Below are positions 26,252 through 35,536 of a DNA stretch of 64,000 nt, in pieces. The notes beneath the pieces were generated by a model, which saw nothing but the letters and a program-made list of their open reading frames with translations, did no database searches and was not told where the DNA came from. The DNA is taken from contig CALSUH010000010.1 of the NCBI GenBank assembly GCA_943789485.1, forward strand, positions 16,457-80,456. Reading direction: 5' to 3'. Position numbers and translations under genes: made by a program. The stretch comes from an uncultured Pseudomonadales bacterium (GTDB lineage: Bacteria; Pseudomonadota; Gammaproteobacteria; Pseudomonadales; Pseudohongiellaceae). The first letter of the stretch is position 1, and every line of letters begins with the position of its first letter.

Positions 26252-27634
26252 TTATCCATGTCCGGCTACGGAGGGAACGGCTATTCCGTCATCTCGAAAC
26301 TGGGCAAGTTTATAGCGTAACGTGCGCGGACTAATGCCGAGCTTCTCTGCTGCTTCTTTACGACTACTATTGGAATTTACTGCATCGATAATTAACTCTT
26401 TTTCTCGGGTTTTGAGATCACACTCCAATGCGGTCGTTTTCTCTGTCCATGGTTCTTGATCTTGTGCGGACTGAAACTGTCCGTGGGGCACTATCTGTGG
26501 GGTCGTTCCCGGTTTGGAAATCTCCTCAAATACAATGTCTAGAGCCTGAATAGAGGTGCCGGCCTTGAGAATCAAGGCGCGCTGGATTACGTTCTCCAAT
26601 TCGCGAACATTGCCGGCCCAAGCATGGCAGAGTAGGGCCTCAGTGGCCGCTTCGCTCAGTTCTATGCCTTGGCCAGGATGAATTTTTTCGATAATTCGTC
26701 GGGCTAGAGGGACCAGGTCCTCACTGCGCTCTCTCAGTGGCAGCAAGTGCAGGGGGAATACATTGAGTCGATAGAACAAATCCTCGCGAAAGCGGCCTTC
26801 TTGAACTTCAAGTTTCAGGTCTCGGTTCGTGGTGGCGATTATCCTGACATCCAGCGGTATGGTTTTTGTGCCGCCTAGGCGCTCAACTTCTTTTTCTTGA
26901 ATGACTCTGAGCAGTTTAGCCTGCAATCCGATATCAATTTCAGAGATTTCATCCAGCAATAAAGTGCCGTGATTGGCTTGCTCGAACTTACCGGCGCGGG
27001 ACGTATAGGCGCCGGTAAATGCCCCTTTTTCATAGCCAAAGAGCATAGACTCGAGCATGGTTTCTGGGATCGCCGCGCAATTGATGGCACAAAATGGTTT
27101 GTCTTTGCGTGGCGAATTTTCGTGAATATAGCGTGAGTAGACTTCCTTGCCGGTGCCAGATTCGCCGCTGACCATGACAGTCACATCCGTTGCCGCAACG
27201 CGGCGGGCCAGCTCGGCCAACTTTTGACTGCGTCGATCGGCGATGACCATTTTGCCGCTATCGACGCTGCTGGGGTAGAGCCGGTGAACCATCTCTAGCA
27301 GCACTTGTGCCTCAAAGGGCTTAACAATATAGTCCGCTGCACCGTCTTGGATGGCCTCCACGGCTTTTGGTACGTTGCCATAAGCGGTCATTAGCACAAA
27401 AGGTGTCTCGGGTAATTGACGCTTAACGATTTTCAGTAATTCATGGCCATTCATGCCAGGCATCTGGATATCGCTGACGATAAGGCCCGGTGTGATATTT
27501 TCCAGTTTGATCAGGGCTTCTTCCGCGTCTTTGGCATCAATAACGTCGTACTGAGATAAGCTGATTGTGTCACACAAGGCTTCCCGCAGATTTGGGTCAT
27601 CCTCAACAACCAGGATTGGTTTCTGATTACTCAT
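26252..27634 (-). CDS. fleR: FleR/FlrC, sigma-54-dependent flagellar response regulator
   Basis: 460 residues. Partner of the FleS kinase; activates class III flagellar genes with sigma-54. Order: receiver domain 1-120 with phospho-acceptor Asp in LIVSDIQMPGMNG, AAA+ domain about 135-375 with Walker A (GESGTGKE), the sigma-54-contacting loop GAFTGA and Walker B (GTLLLDEIS), and a Fis-type HTH at the end (NSSRKEAAEKLGISPRTLRYKLAQFRDDGI). Its start codon overlaps the fleS stop by four bases. Its likely targets in the window are the sigma-54 promoters before flgA, flgB, fliD and fliK. Confidence 0.95.
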   Translation of the reverse strand: MSNQKPILVVEDDPNLREALCDTISLSQYDVIDAKDAEEALIKLENITPGLIVSDIQMPGMNGHELLKIVKRQLPETPFVLMTAYGNVPKAVEAIQDGAADYIVKPFEAQVLLEMVHRLYPSSVDSGKMVIADRRSQKLAELARRVAATDVTVMVSGESGTGKEVYSRYIHENSPRKDKPFCAINCAAIPETMLESMLFGYEKGAFTGAYTSRAGKFEQANHGTLLLDEISEIDIGLQAKLLRVIQEKEVERLGGTKTIPLDVRIIATTNRDLKLEVQEGRFREDLFYRLNVFPLHLLPLRERSEDLVPLARRIIEKIHPGQGIELSEAATEALLCHAWAGNVRELENVIQRALILKAGTSIQALDIVFEEISKPGTTPQIVPHGQFQSAQDQEPWTEKTTALECDLKTREKELIIDAVNSNSSRKEAAEKLGISPRTLRYKLAQFRDDGIAVPSVAGHG

Positions 27635-28878
27635 AGACTTGGTTCCCCATTGGAGCAGATTTCATTGCCATCGGTAATGGCAGGATTATCACCCCAGATA
27701 CCTGATGATTCGAGAATGCTGTCGTGCTGAACTGGCAGGATTAGTTCGATGACTGCGCCGCCTGAGTCGGCGGTTTTAATAGCGATCTCTCCTGACAATG
27801 ACTTGACCGCCGACATAACCACGGCAAGTCCCAAGCCATTACCCTGATGTTTGGTAGAAAAGAAGGGATCGAAGATTTTGTCTTTGATTGATTGGTTAAT
27901 ACCCGGGCCATTGTCTTCCACGGTGATTCGGTAGAAGCCGTTGGTTTCCAGAAGAGACAGCTTAATAACAGGGGCGCTTCCGGCAGCCTGAATTGCATTG
28001 TCGATAAGGTTGGTAAGCGCATTAAGCAACGCTTCTCTGTCGCCTGAAATCAGACATGCTGTGAGTGGTTTGGTAATTTCTAGGTGGCCGTTATAAGCCA
28101 GTAACAAAGGTTTTGTCGAATCGGCGACCTCTGTCACCAGGTCGGTGATGGAAAATTGTGAGCCACTATGGAGATCGCCCCTGATATAAGACAGCATGCC
28201 ATCGATTAGCCGCTCTATCTGCTGCAGTCGGTTTAGAATTTTGCCGCTAATTAGAGAACTGTCATCTTTCTGTTTCAGGGCAGGGTGGGAAAGATAAAGA
28301 ATGGCACAGCTAAGAGGTGTCCGCAGTTGATGTGCCAGTCGTGCCGCCATTTCGCCCAAGGCAGCTAAACGTTCTTCTCTGTTGATTAGACTGTTGAGCC
28401 GGTGATTCTCAGACACATCGGTGAGCAGGACTATAGTATCGCCCTGATCACCATAACTACTGCTGCTGATGGATATTCGTCTGCCATCTAAACAGGTGAG
28501 CTCGCCTTCTAGGCTGCTCTGGCCTTTACTGACCAAGGCTATTGTTTGCTGCCAACTTGCACCGACAGGATTCTCTCCTAGCAAGGCGATGGCGACAGGG
28601 TTAACTTCTTTAATCTGTTGCTGGGCATCCATGACGACTACGCCGCCGGGCAATGCGTCCATAAGAGAGGACAGTTTTGCGGCTAGCTGCTCTTTTGCGG
28701 TTAGCTCTTTAATACGGGCTGAGTGGGTCGCGGCGAGCTCTTCATTGAGCGCTGACACTCTTGCTTCCAGGGCCGTATAGCGCGAGCCCAAATCTGCAGA
28801 GACCTGATTAAAGGTGGCGAATGCGCGCTCCAATTGGCTTATGGAAGTTTTGGAGTTGGCCTGAGTGTCTGTATTCAT
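27631..28878 (-). CDS. fleS: FleS/FlrB, flagellar sensor histidine kinase
   Basis: 415 residues, no TM segments, so cytoplasmic as expected for FleS/FlrB. N-terminal coiled coil (LSALNEELAATHSARIKELTAKEQL), PAS-like domain about 70-165 (MDALPGGVVVMDAQQQIKEVNPVAIALLGENPVG), HisKA with the phospho-acceptor His in MAARLAHQLRTPLS, and HATPase_c (LTNLIDNAIQAAG, VEDNGPGI, GNGLGLAVVMSAV). The signal is not known; it is believed to sense hook-basal-body progress. Transcribed from the consensus sigma-54 site upstream, probably through FleQ. Confidence 0.95.
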   Translation of the reverse strand: MNTDTQANSKTSISQLERAFATFNQVSADLGSRYTALEARVSALNEELAATHSARIKELTAKEQLAAKLSSLMDALPGGVVVMDAQQQIKEVNPVAIALLGENPVGASWQQTIALVSKGQSSLEGELTCLDGRRISISSSSYGDQGDTIVLLTDVSENHRLNSLINREERLAALGEMAARLAHQLRTPLSCAILYLSHPALKQKDDSSLISGKILNRLQQIERLIDGMLSYIRGDLHSGSQFSITDLVTEVADSTKPLLLAYNGHLEITKPLTACLISGDREALLNALTNLIDNAIQAAGSAPVIKLSLLETNGFYRITVEDNGPGINQSIKDKIFDPFFSTKHQGNGLGLAVVMSAVKSLSGEIAIKTADSGGAVIELILPVQHDSILESSGIWGDNPAITDGNEICSNGEPSL

Positions 28879-28912
28879 TATTTTGGTTCTAGATTGTCTG
28901 TACTAGTCAGTA

Positions 28913-28928
28913 TGCAAGCCTCGTGCCA
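28913..28928 (-). promoter_or_regulatory. Sigma-54 promoter for the fleSR-fli operon
   Basis: On the minus strand, reading from 28928: TGGCAC-GAGGC-TTGCA, a perfect match to the -24/-12 consensus. It lies 35-50 bases upstream of the fleS start. FleQ (next gene upstream) is the expected activator. The rest of this 260-base gap (28879-29138) contains an AT-rich stretch and a small TGCGCT/AGCGCA hairpin (about 29068-29083) behind fleQ. Confidence 0.85.
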
Positions 28929-29138
28929 TATAATAAAATGTTTAAAAACAATAAGTTAAAATAATGGTGTCACGGTTTTATCAGCCATTGCTTTCACTAG
29001 TCATTATTTTCACACTTTGTAGGCGCTGAATACTCGGCTTCTAAGGGCTGCTATGGTCGTGGGAGTTGCGCTCTAAGCGCAGCCGCTTGCAGGCATGCAG
29101 GGAGCTGACTGGGTGCAGTCCCCAAAGCTGGCATAGGG

Positions 29139-30539
29139 CTAATTGTGCTGGTTAGACTTTATTTCATATTTGCGCATCTTCTGAATCAACGTTGTGCGCT
29201 GCAGGGATAGCAATTTTGCGGCTTTTGAGACAACGCCATCACTGCTGTCTAGAGCCTGGTTGATTAGGTCGCGCTCAATCATAACCAGATGCTGTTTCAT
29301 ATCGAAAGCGCCTTCGGAGAGCGTGGCCATATTAATGGGAAATGCGGGGCTAGGCGTTGGATGTTCTTGTTTTAATGTAGCGGATAGAGCGGCGGGTTGT
29401 AGCTCAGCCTGATAGCGCTGTGGCAGCATGCTCGGAGATATTGTCTCGCCGTGATGGAGAATAGACAGCCTCTCTATAAGATTTCGGAGCTCTCTCACAT
29501 TACCCGGCAAGTCATACTGGCATATCGCATCGATAGCGCTCTGCTCAAATCGCAGTGGTTCGGGCAAATCTAACTCTTTCGTCATTTTTTTGGCGAATAT
29601 TGTAATGAGAGAAGGGATATCAGTCTTTCTTTCGCGCAATGGCGGTAATTCGATGGGAAAGACATTGAGTCTGAAAAACAGGTCGGTGCGGAACTTGCCC
29701 TCGCCAATCTGGTCTTCCAGGTTCTGGTGGGTGGCGGCAATGAGCCTGACGTCGCTGCTCAGGGTCTTGGTGCCGCCAACCCGTTCATAGGCTCGCTCTT
29801 GAATGACCCGTAGCAGTTTGACCTGCATCGGTAGCGGCATATCTCCGATTTCATCAAGAAATAACGTGCCCCCTTCCGCCAGTTCGAAGCGACCCTTTCG
29901 GCTACTGATCGCGCCCGTGAATGAGCCTTTCTCGTGACCAAATAGTTCTGACTCGAGTATATCTGGGGGAATGGCGCCGCAATTTACGGCTACAAAGGGG
30001 TGGTCGGCCCGGGCTGATACATTATGAATAGACTTGGCAACAACTTCCTTGCCGGTGCCGGATTCGCCGGTAATCAGTACATTAGAGTTGGTCTGTGCAA
30101 CGTGGCGGCAGAGGTTATCTATACGGCGAATCGCTGGGCTGTCGCCGTCTAAGAGCATCTTTCGGCTTTTTGAATTATGGCTAAAGTTGTAACGTCGCTG
30201 GGTCTGGCTTATCAAGCGAGACAGGCCCTTAAAGGCTATTGGAAATTTGACACAGGCTGTCGCGTTTTCAGGGACTTCAAACTTTTCCTGCTCTGTTTGA
30301 TTACGTAAAACATAGAGCCCCAAGTTAGGGTAAGTCATGGCGATTTCATGCAGCGTTTTTCTTTCAGCGTCTTCATTAAGGCCGAGAATGGCAAACAGGA
30401 TGTCTTGTTTGCCGATAGCTTCCAGTGCGCTTTGGACATCGCCAGTAAAAACGACAGGCTGGCCTAGAAAACCCAAAATGATTTCGAGTTTTGCTTGCAT
30501 TTCTTCACTGTCGCAAACGACTAATAGGGCGGTGGACAT
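29139..30539 (-). CDS. fleQ: FleQ/FlrA, master flagellar transcription activator
   Basis: 466 residues. NtrC-family protein at the top of the polar-flagellar hierarchy, in Pseudomonas also a c-di-GMP sensor. FleQ N-domain (about 1-110, [30 protein letters not shown]) is receiver-like but without the phospho-acceptor motif. AAA+ domain with Walker A (GESGTGKE), GSFTGA in place of GAFTGA (this variant is typical of FleQ), and Walker [15 protein letters not shown]-terminal Fis HTH ([22 protein letters not shown]). Upstream lies a cluster of GTCAA/TTGAC half sites, so autoregulation is possible. Confidence 0.95.
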   Translation of the reverse strand: MSTALLVVCDSEEMQAKLEIILGFLGQPVVFTGDVQSALEAIGKQDILFAILGLNEDAERKTLHEIAMTYPNLGLYVLRNQTEQEKFEVPENATACVKFPIAFKGLSRLISQTQRRYNFSHNSKSRKMLLDGDSPAIRRIDNLCRHVAQTNSNVLITGESGTGKEVVAKSIHNVSARADHPFVAVNCGAIPPDILESELFGHEKGSFTGAISSRKGRFELAEGGTLFLDEIGDMPLPMQVKLLRVIQERAYERVGGTKTLSSDVRLIAATHQNLEDQIGEGKFRTDLFFRLNVFPIELPPLRERKTDIPSLITIFAKKMTKELDLPEPLRFEQSAIDAICQYDLPGNVRELRNLIERLSILHHGETISPSMLPQRYQAELQPAALSATLKQEHPTPSPAFPINMATLSEGAFDMKQHLVMIERDLINQALDSSDGVVSKAAKLLSLQRTTLIQKMRKYEIKSNQHN

Positions 30540-30610
30540 TGGGTTAGTGATTTCCTGTGGGTCAGAATTAGGCGTGAATTTGTCTCGCTCGCGAAGTACT
30601 ACTGTTACAA

Positions 30611-30699
30611 ATTTGACTGAATATTGCTACGGTTTTGTCAAAAGTAATTAGTTTGACTTTAAACTCCCAAGATATGTTGACTTTTGTCAATAAAACGAC
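30611..30699 (-). promoter_or_regulatory. Cluster of GTCAA/TTGAC sites, candidate FleQ operator
   Basis: In the leader of fleQ the half site TTGAC/GTCAA occurs five times within 90 bases (30613, 30637, 30653, 30677, 30686). GTCAA (30637-30641) and TTGAC (30653-30657) form an inverted pair, as do TTGAC (30677-30681) and GTCAA (30686-30690). The 14-mer GTCAATAAAACGAC (30686-30699) agrees at 12 positions with the FleQ box known from Pseudomonas (GTCANTAAATTGAC). The assignment is by resemblance only. Confidence 0.4.
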
Positions 30700-30997
30700 A
30701 TTATAATTGCGAATGTTAGCGATTGTCAGGGTAATCCATGGCGAAAAGGCCCAGTTAGCACTAAATTCTTGCGGCAAGCTTTGTTCGAGACTTACTTTTT
30801 TGTGAAATCAAATTCACCCTGTCCTGTTTTTGCCGATACAACAGCAATAGAGTTACTCGTTGTTCTAGGCTTGATCCAGCCCGGTGCGGGTGAATGCTGA
30901 ATTGGGTTGGCTCGAACGCGCACATTTTTGTTAGCCCACGCAGCACAGTCCCATCCACGAATAAGACTGAATTCTGGCTAGGGCGATAAAGGAAGAC

Positions 30998-32788
30998 ATG
31001 CCTAACTATATTGAGCAACTAAATCTGAGCCACGACCCTTTCGCTCCAGGGGTGGATTCGAAACCTTTTCTGGATATTGCTGATCGCCGCGATATTCTCG
31101 AGAATGTGCTGGAGTCTTCGTTATACAGTAACGGTATAACTGCTATTTACGGTCCTCTAGGGGCAGGTAAAACTATGCTCGCCGATGCCCTGGAAGCAAG
31201 CTTTGGTGAAGAAGCTATTTGCGTTCATCTAAGGGCGCCGGCGCTATCCGTTGACGAGTGTCTTTTAAAAATTGTCGCAGACCGGCTGGCTCTGCAAATC
31301 GATGCAGACACTGCATCCCCTTTAAGTGCTATTGCAGGCTTCGTCAGGACTCTCGAGACGGAGGCTAGAGTGTTGGTCTTGATGATCGATGACGCCGAGC
31401 AATTGACGGAAAGTCAGCTAGATGCCCTGAGAAAGCTGAATCAGTCATGCCCAGATTCTGCGGTGCATACCATTGTATTCGGTGAGCCTGTGTTAAAGGC
31501 GATGATTGCGGATTCCCAGCCGGCCGCCCAAGCTGGCGGGGTAAATTATCTACAGTTGGCGAAGCTGGATCGGGATCAGATTCGAAGTTACCTCCTATTG
31601 AAGCTCGAAAAGGCAGGATGGCATCGGGATTCTGAGTTACTTGATTCAGGGCCAATTAAGGATGTGATCGTCGAGGCTACAGGCGTGCCCGGTGCAATCG
31701 ATACCTTGGCATCCAAGGCGCTGATAGCCTTCCTTGTCGTCAAGGCTCGCGAAGAAGATGGAGATGCGCTTGATCAGGTGGACCTTGATAAGGCGCTTGA
31801 AGGAATCACTGCTGTGCCGGGTCAGGTTGAGGAACTTGAGGATAGGCAGAAAGTTGTGAACGCGAAGGCGGGTAACGATCAGTCGCCTGTATTTAGGGTG
31901 GCGGGGATGGTGTTATTGGCGGGTTTAGTTACCGGAATAGTTTGGTATATGGGTATTTTTGGTGAAGCGAATAGCATCGATGAGTCAAACTCAGCAGTGT
32001 CAATAACGCCAGCGCCGTCACCACAGACGATGACAACGCCTGAAATCGCTGCCCCTAGCGCTGCAGATGAACTTGCAGGGGCCGATGACAGCAATCCTGA
32101 CGAGCCGGCAGCACAGGATGAGCTGCTTGAATCGGTTGCTGCAAGCAGTGTCAATGAGGCTCTAGACCTGCCTAGCTCGGAGCTAGCAAACAAACCAGAT
32201 TCTGAATTGGAGGCTGAACAGCAGCCTGAGTTGGTGGCTCAGACAGCGGATGCTCTGTTGGTCTTGTCAGAAATTCCAAGCGAAGCAGTAAGCACAGCAG
32301 TAGCCAGGGTCGATGAAGCCGCCTCGCTCATTCAAACCGATTCGGCAGTTGTGGTGAAACAAAGCCTGGATCAAGATCTTTCTGCTACTGCGGAGCAAGA
32401 TAGTAGCGCGGCTCAAAGTAGTGCTGAACCGGAGAAAACCGCCAGTGATGCTCCACAGCCTTCTCTGGATGGCTTGTCAGGTTTTGAAGTCGAACTGCTG
32501 GCTAGGGCACCCAGCAACTTCACTATTCAAGTGTTGGGTTCCAGCTCGGAATCCAGAGTTAGAGAGTTTCTGGGCAACTTCAACGACATCGAGCTTGCGG
32601 GTTATATTGAAACTCGGTACCGGGACAAGGCGTGGTTTGTCGTTATCGTAGGAGACTATCCTAGCCTCCAGCTAGCTGCCACAGGCCTGGAAAGTTTTGC
32701 GCCGTCTTTAACATCAGGAGAGCCCTGGGTTCGTCCGTTCGCGGATATACAGGCAACTATCAGGCAGTTTCGAAGTGCCGAGCCTTAA
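30998..32788 (+). CDS. AAA ATPase with membrane anchor and SPOR domain (DamX/ExeA-like)
   Basis: 596 residues. N-terminal ATPase of the ExeA/MshM type: the start LNLSHDPFAPGVDSKPFLDIADRRDILENVLE, Walker A GPLGAGKT (about residue 53) and Walker B VLVLMIDDAEQL. A TM segment follows at about 293-313 (VAGMVLLAGLVTGIVWYMGIF), then a 190-residue acidic Ala/Ser/Glu linker and a C-terminal SPOR domain (about 505-590, FTIQVLGSSSESRVREFLGNF...YRDKAWFVVIVGDY), which in this class binds septal or denuded peptidoglycan. The layout is that of DamX. It stands between fleQ and the second fliL/pomAB, so a role in placing the flagellum or motor in the wall is possible but inferred. Confidence 0.8.
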   Translation: MPNYIEQLNLSHDPFAPGVDSKPFLDIADRRDILENVLESSLYSNGITAIYGPLGAGKTMLADALEASFGEEAICVHLRAPALSVDECLLKIVADRLALQIDADTASPLSAIAGFVRTLETEARVLVLMIDDAEQLTESQLDALRKLNQSCPDSAVHTIVFGEPVLKAMIADSQPAAQAGGVNYLQLAKLDRDQIRSYLLLKLEKAGWHRDSELLDSGPIKDVIVEATGVPGAIDTLASKALIAFLVVKAREEDGDALDQVDLDKALEGITAVPGQVEELEDRQKVVNAKAGNDQSPVFRVAGMVLLAGLVTGIVWYMGIFGEANSIDESNSAVSITPAPSPQTMTTPEIAAPSAADELAGADDSNPDEPAAQDELLESVAASSVNEALDLPSSELANKPDSELEAEQQPELVAQTADALLVLSEIPSEAVSTAVARVDEAASLIQTDSAVVVKQSLDQDLSATAEQDSSAAQSSAEPEKTASDAPQPSLDGLSGFEVELLARAPSNFTIQVLGSSSESRVREFLGNFNDIELAGYIETRYRDKAWFVVIVGDYPSLQLAATGLESFAPSLTSGEPWVRPFADIQATIRQFRSAEP

Positions 32789-32844
32789 GATTGCCTGTCC
32801 TAGGGCTGCTTCAAGGTCAAGTCTGATTCTCGGTAATGTGTTTA

Positions 32845-33282
32845 TTACTGGATGACAAAGCCGGTAAATAGCACTGACTCTATTTCCTCATTAGGAAATA
32901 AACCAACTATTTCACTTTCAGACGTTTTGCGTAGCTCTTCTTTGCCTTCCTGGCTTTCCAAGGCGGCAAAATCATAGGAACCTAGCAAAATAATCAACGC
33001 ATTCTGAATCAGAGGCGTGTTCAGTTTCAATTGCTCTAACGTGTCTTCATCTCTGGTTAGCACCGACAGAGTTACCTGAAGATAGCGCAACCTGCCATTG
33101 TAAGTAGAGCTGACAACCAGTGGTGGCAATTTATGAAAAAGAGGGGGTCGCGCCGTTTCTAAAGATAGGCCTTCTTCGCCATCAACTAGCGCTTCATCGG
33201 CACTAAAAAAACCCAGAAAATAGGCGCCTGCTGCCAAAGCCAAAATCAGAACTGGTATGCCTATGATGAGTATTTTTTTCAA
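32845..33282 (-). CDS. FliL family protein (copy 2)
   Basis: 145 residues from a TTG start with GAGG upstream. N-terminal TM (ILIIGIPVLILALAAGAYFLGFF), acidic linker and the FliL domain (PLFHKLPPLVVSSTYNGRLRYLQVTLSVLTRDEDTLEQLKLNTPLIQNALIILLGSYDFAALESQEGKEELRKTSESEI), ending VLFTGFVIQ. It has the same hallmark residues as the fliL in the fli operon (xYLQVxL, NxLxxLLxxxxFxxLxxxxGKEELR) but low overall identity, so it is an old paralogue. It is divergent from pomA; FliL proteins stabilise stators, so a special link to this PomAB pair is likely. Confidence 0.9.
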   Translation of the reverse strand: MKKILIIGIPVLILALAAGAYFLGFFSADEALVDGEEGLSLETARPPLFHKLPPLVVSSTYNGRLRYLQVTLSVLTRDEDTLEQLKLNTPLIQNALIILLGSYDFAALESQEGKEELRKTSESEIVGLFPNEEIESVLFTGFVIQ

Positions 33283-33755
33283 TTGGGTGACCTCTTTGTC
33301 TCTTTTACCTTAAGCGTTCGTTTAGATTACTCTTAACGGTTGGTGTTAATTTGAGAAATCGCAGTCAATTATAGCCTGACGGGCTTTAATTTGCTCAGTC
33401 CTTGGTAGGGTATTCATGATCCTAGCCAAAGCGACTCCATGCCAGCGCAAAGGCCGCCGTTTGCAGAGCCGATGATTGCGCTTTTAGGCCGCTAAGTGAG
33501 GCGGTTCACGCTAGTCTATGGCTGCTTTCTAATGACTAGCTAGATCCTTCGAGCCCTGCCTTGAAAATAAAGAAATTATCCTGTCCGGTCAATGAGCTAT
33601 GTTAAAGTCGTTACTACTAATTGAGAGGATAATTTGCTAACTTCTACCATCGGCAATAGGCGCCTGGCTATTGATTTGGCCTTTAGTTGTATCTCAAGGG
33701 ATAATTAGGGCTAAAAAATTCTATTCTCAGCAGCAGCATGGAAGGTTTCAAAAAA
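33283..33755. promoter_or_regulatory. Divergent intergenic region fliL2/pomA with a possible FliA-like site
   Basis: About 470 bases. The only flagellar-type signal I see is TAAA (33603-33606) with GAGGATAA (33624-33631), which agrees with GCCGATAA at six of eight positions but with a spacer of 17 instead of 15 bases. No sigma-54 site was found. The rest shows no gene or repeat. Confidence 0.3.
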
Positions 33756-34559
33756 ATGGATTTAGCAACTCTACTTGGCTTACTTGGCGCGCTATCCATT
33801 ATTCTCGTGGCCATATTCATTGGCGACGGCGATCCAGGGTATTTTTATAATCCGCCCTCAATCCTCATCGTTTTTGGTGGCACCTTGATGGTTGTTCTGG
33901 TCAAGTTTAGTGTGCTTCAGTTTATTGGAGCTTTTCGTGTCGCCGGGAATGCTTTCAAATCTAAAACACCAAAACCAGAATCAATCATTCCAAAAATTAT
34001 CGAAATGGCAACCCTAGCTCGAAAAGAGGGAGTTCTGGCGCTTGAGAAAATAGAAGTTGAAAATAAGTTTCTGAAAACTGGTATCACCATGCTGATTGAT
34101 GGCAATAGCAGTGAAGATACTAGGCAGATGCTATCCAAGGATATGCAGGAAATTAACGAGCGCCATAAATGGGGCGCCTTGGTTTTTAGGGCAGCCGGTG
34201 ATGTGGCGCCAGCCATGGGCATGATTGGTACCCTGATAGGCTTGGTGCAAATGCTCTCTACAATGGATGACCCAAATACCATCGGGCCAGCGATGGCTGT
34301 AGCGTTGTTGACAACACTGTATGGTGCGATATTGGCCAACATGGTTTTTATCCCGCTTGCTGACAAACTCACCTTGAGACGCGTTGAAGAGAGCAAGATC
34401 AATTCGATTTGTTTGGATGGAGTGCTGGCTATTCAAGAGGGGCAGCACCCAAGAATACTTGAGTCGCTCTTAAAGCTTTATGTAATACCCAATAAACGTG
34501 ATTTGGCTGATAAGCCTGTAGAGCAGAAAGCGGACACAGCCGCAGCCGCAGCCCCATGA
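33756..34559 (+). CDS. pomA: PomA/MotA, stator protein A (sodium-type)
   Basis: About 267 residues, four TM segments. Forms the ion channel of the motor with PomB. The sequence follows Vibrio PomA closely: MDLATLLGLLGALSIILVAI at the start, SILIVFGGTLMVVLVKFSV (TM2), VFRAAGDVAPAMGMIGTLIGLVQMLSTMDDPNTIGPAMAVALLTTLYGAILANMVFIPLADKL (TM3-TM4 with the key Pro residues), and the cytoplasmic charged loop with Arg/Glu residues. I use the ATG at 33756 because PomA starts MDLATLL and GAAGG-like GGAAGG precedes it; a start at 33738 adds six residues. Ala/Lys-rich C-terminal tail. Confidence 0.93.
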   Translation: MDLATLLGLLGALSIILVAIFIGDGDPGYFYNPPSILIVFGGTLMVVLVKFSVLQFIGAFRVAGNAFKSKTPKPESIIPKIIEMATLARKEGVLALEKIEVENKFLKTGITMLIDGNSSEDTRQMLSKDMQEINERHKWGALVFRAAGDVAPAMGMIGTLIGLVQMLSTMDDPNTIGPAMAVALLTTLYGAILANMVFIPLADKLTLRRVEESKINSICLDGVLAIQEGQHPRILESLLKLYVIPNKRDLADKPVEQKADTAAAAAP

Positions 34560-34569
34560 GTAGGTAATT

Positions 34570-35529
34570 ATGTCTGACGAAGATGAACAGGATCCTGCAC
34601 CAAGGATACCAGGGTGGATGGCGTCATTTGCTGACCTCATGACCTTGTTGTTGTGCTTTTTTGTTTTATTGTTGTCTTTTTCTGAAATGGATGTGATCAA
34701 GTATAAGCAGGTAGCAGGTTCCATGCGTCATGCTTTTGGTGTGCAAAGTGAGATACCCGCATCAGGTATCCCTCTGGGGACTTCCATTATCGCGCAGGAA
34801 TTTTCATCCGGGCGACCGGATCCTACTGTTGAAAATGTTGTGCAACAGCAGACCGTTGATAACTTGCAGATGACTCTGGAGGTTAGGCAATCTGAGGAAG
34901 GCGAAGCGCTCGGGTCTTTCGATGCCGACGAGGAGGCCGCTCGCGAATTACTGATCAGTAAACTAATAAGCATGCGGGCTGACACTGAAGCCGATGCTCA
35001 GGCGCTTGCGGAAGTCTTGGGAAAAGAAATTGCCGACGACATGATCGACATCGAGTCTGAGTTTAGATCGATCACCATACGAATTAGGGAGCGCGGATCT
35101 TTTGGCTCTGGCTCTTCCAGTCTCAATGAAGATTTTATTGATGTGCTGGAAAAATTAAGAAATGTGCTTTCAGATGTTGAGGGTCAGATTTCTGTTGAGG
35201 GCCATACTGATGATGTACCAATCTCTACCGAGTCATTATCATCGAACTGGCACTTGTCCTCGCAGCGAGCGCTGACTGTGGGGTATGAGTTACTCAAGGA
35301 TGATGTTATCGACGATTCACGATTTCAGATCGTCGGCTATGCGGATAGCAAGCCCTATGCATCTAATGAGACCCCCGATGGGCGTTCGCAGAATCGTCGC
35401 GTTGAAATAGTGATACGCCAGGGGGTGGACGAGGCAACATCAGCCGAGCTAAGAGAGTTGGATGGCCCTGCTCAAGACTTGCTAGATACTCTAGGTATTG
35501 AAGAAGCCGATTTGCTATCAAGAATTTAG
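34570..35529 (+). CDS. pomB: PomB/MotB, stator protein B with OmpA-like domain
   Basis: 319 residues. One TM near the N-terminus (WMASFADLMTLLLCFFVLLLSFSEMD) with the conserved ion-binding Asp (FADLMTLLL), a periplasmic linker and an OmpA/MotB domain (about 195-285, ISVEGHTDDVPIS, then LSSQRALTVGYELL, and SQNRRVEIVI) that anchors the stator to peptidoglycan. GxFADLMTLLLCFFVLLLSFSEMD is PomB-like, matching the PomA type. Starts 10 bases after pomA. The end overlaps a longer frame of the next gene, but the next gene's own start lies 7 bases downstream. Confidence 0.95.
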   Translation: MSDEDEQDPAPRIPGWMASFADLMTLLLCFFVLLLSFSEMDVIKYKQVAGSMRHAFGVQSEIPASGIPLGTSIIAQEFSSGRPDPTVENVVQQQTVDNLQMTLEVRQSEEGEALGSFDADEEAARELLISKLISMRADTEADAQALAEVLGKEIADDMIDIESEFRSITIRIRERGSFGSGSSSLNEDFIDVLEKLRNVLSDVEGQISVEGHTDDVPISTESLSSNWHLSSQRALTVGYELLKDDVIDDSRFQIVGYADSKPYASNETPDGRSQNRRVEIVIRQGVDEATSAELRELDGPAQDLLDTLGIEEADLLSRI

Positions 35530-35536
35530 GACTGCT

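Noticed and set aside
34470..34724. Minus-strand 84-codon frame across the pomA/pomB junction
   Set aside because: Fully antisense to conserved coding regions and without family features.
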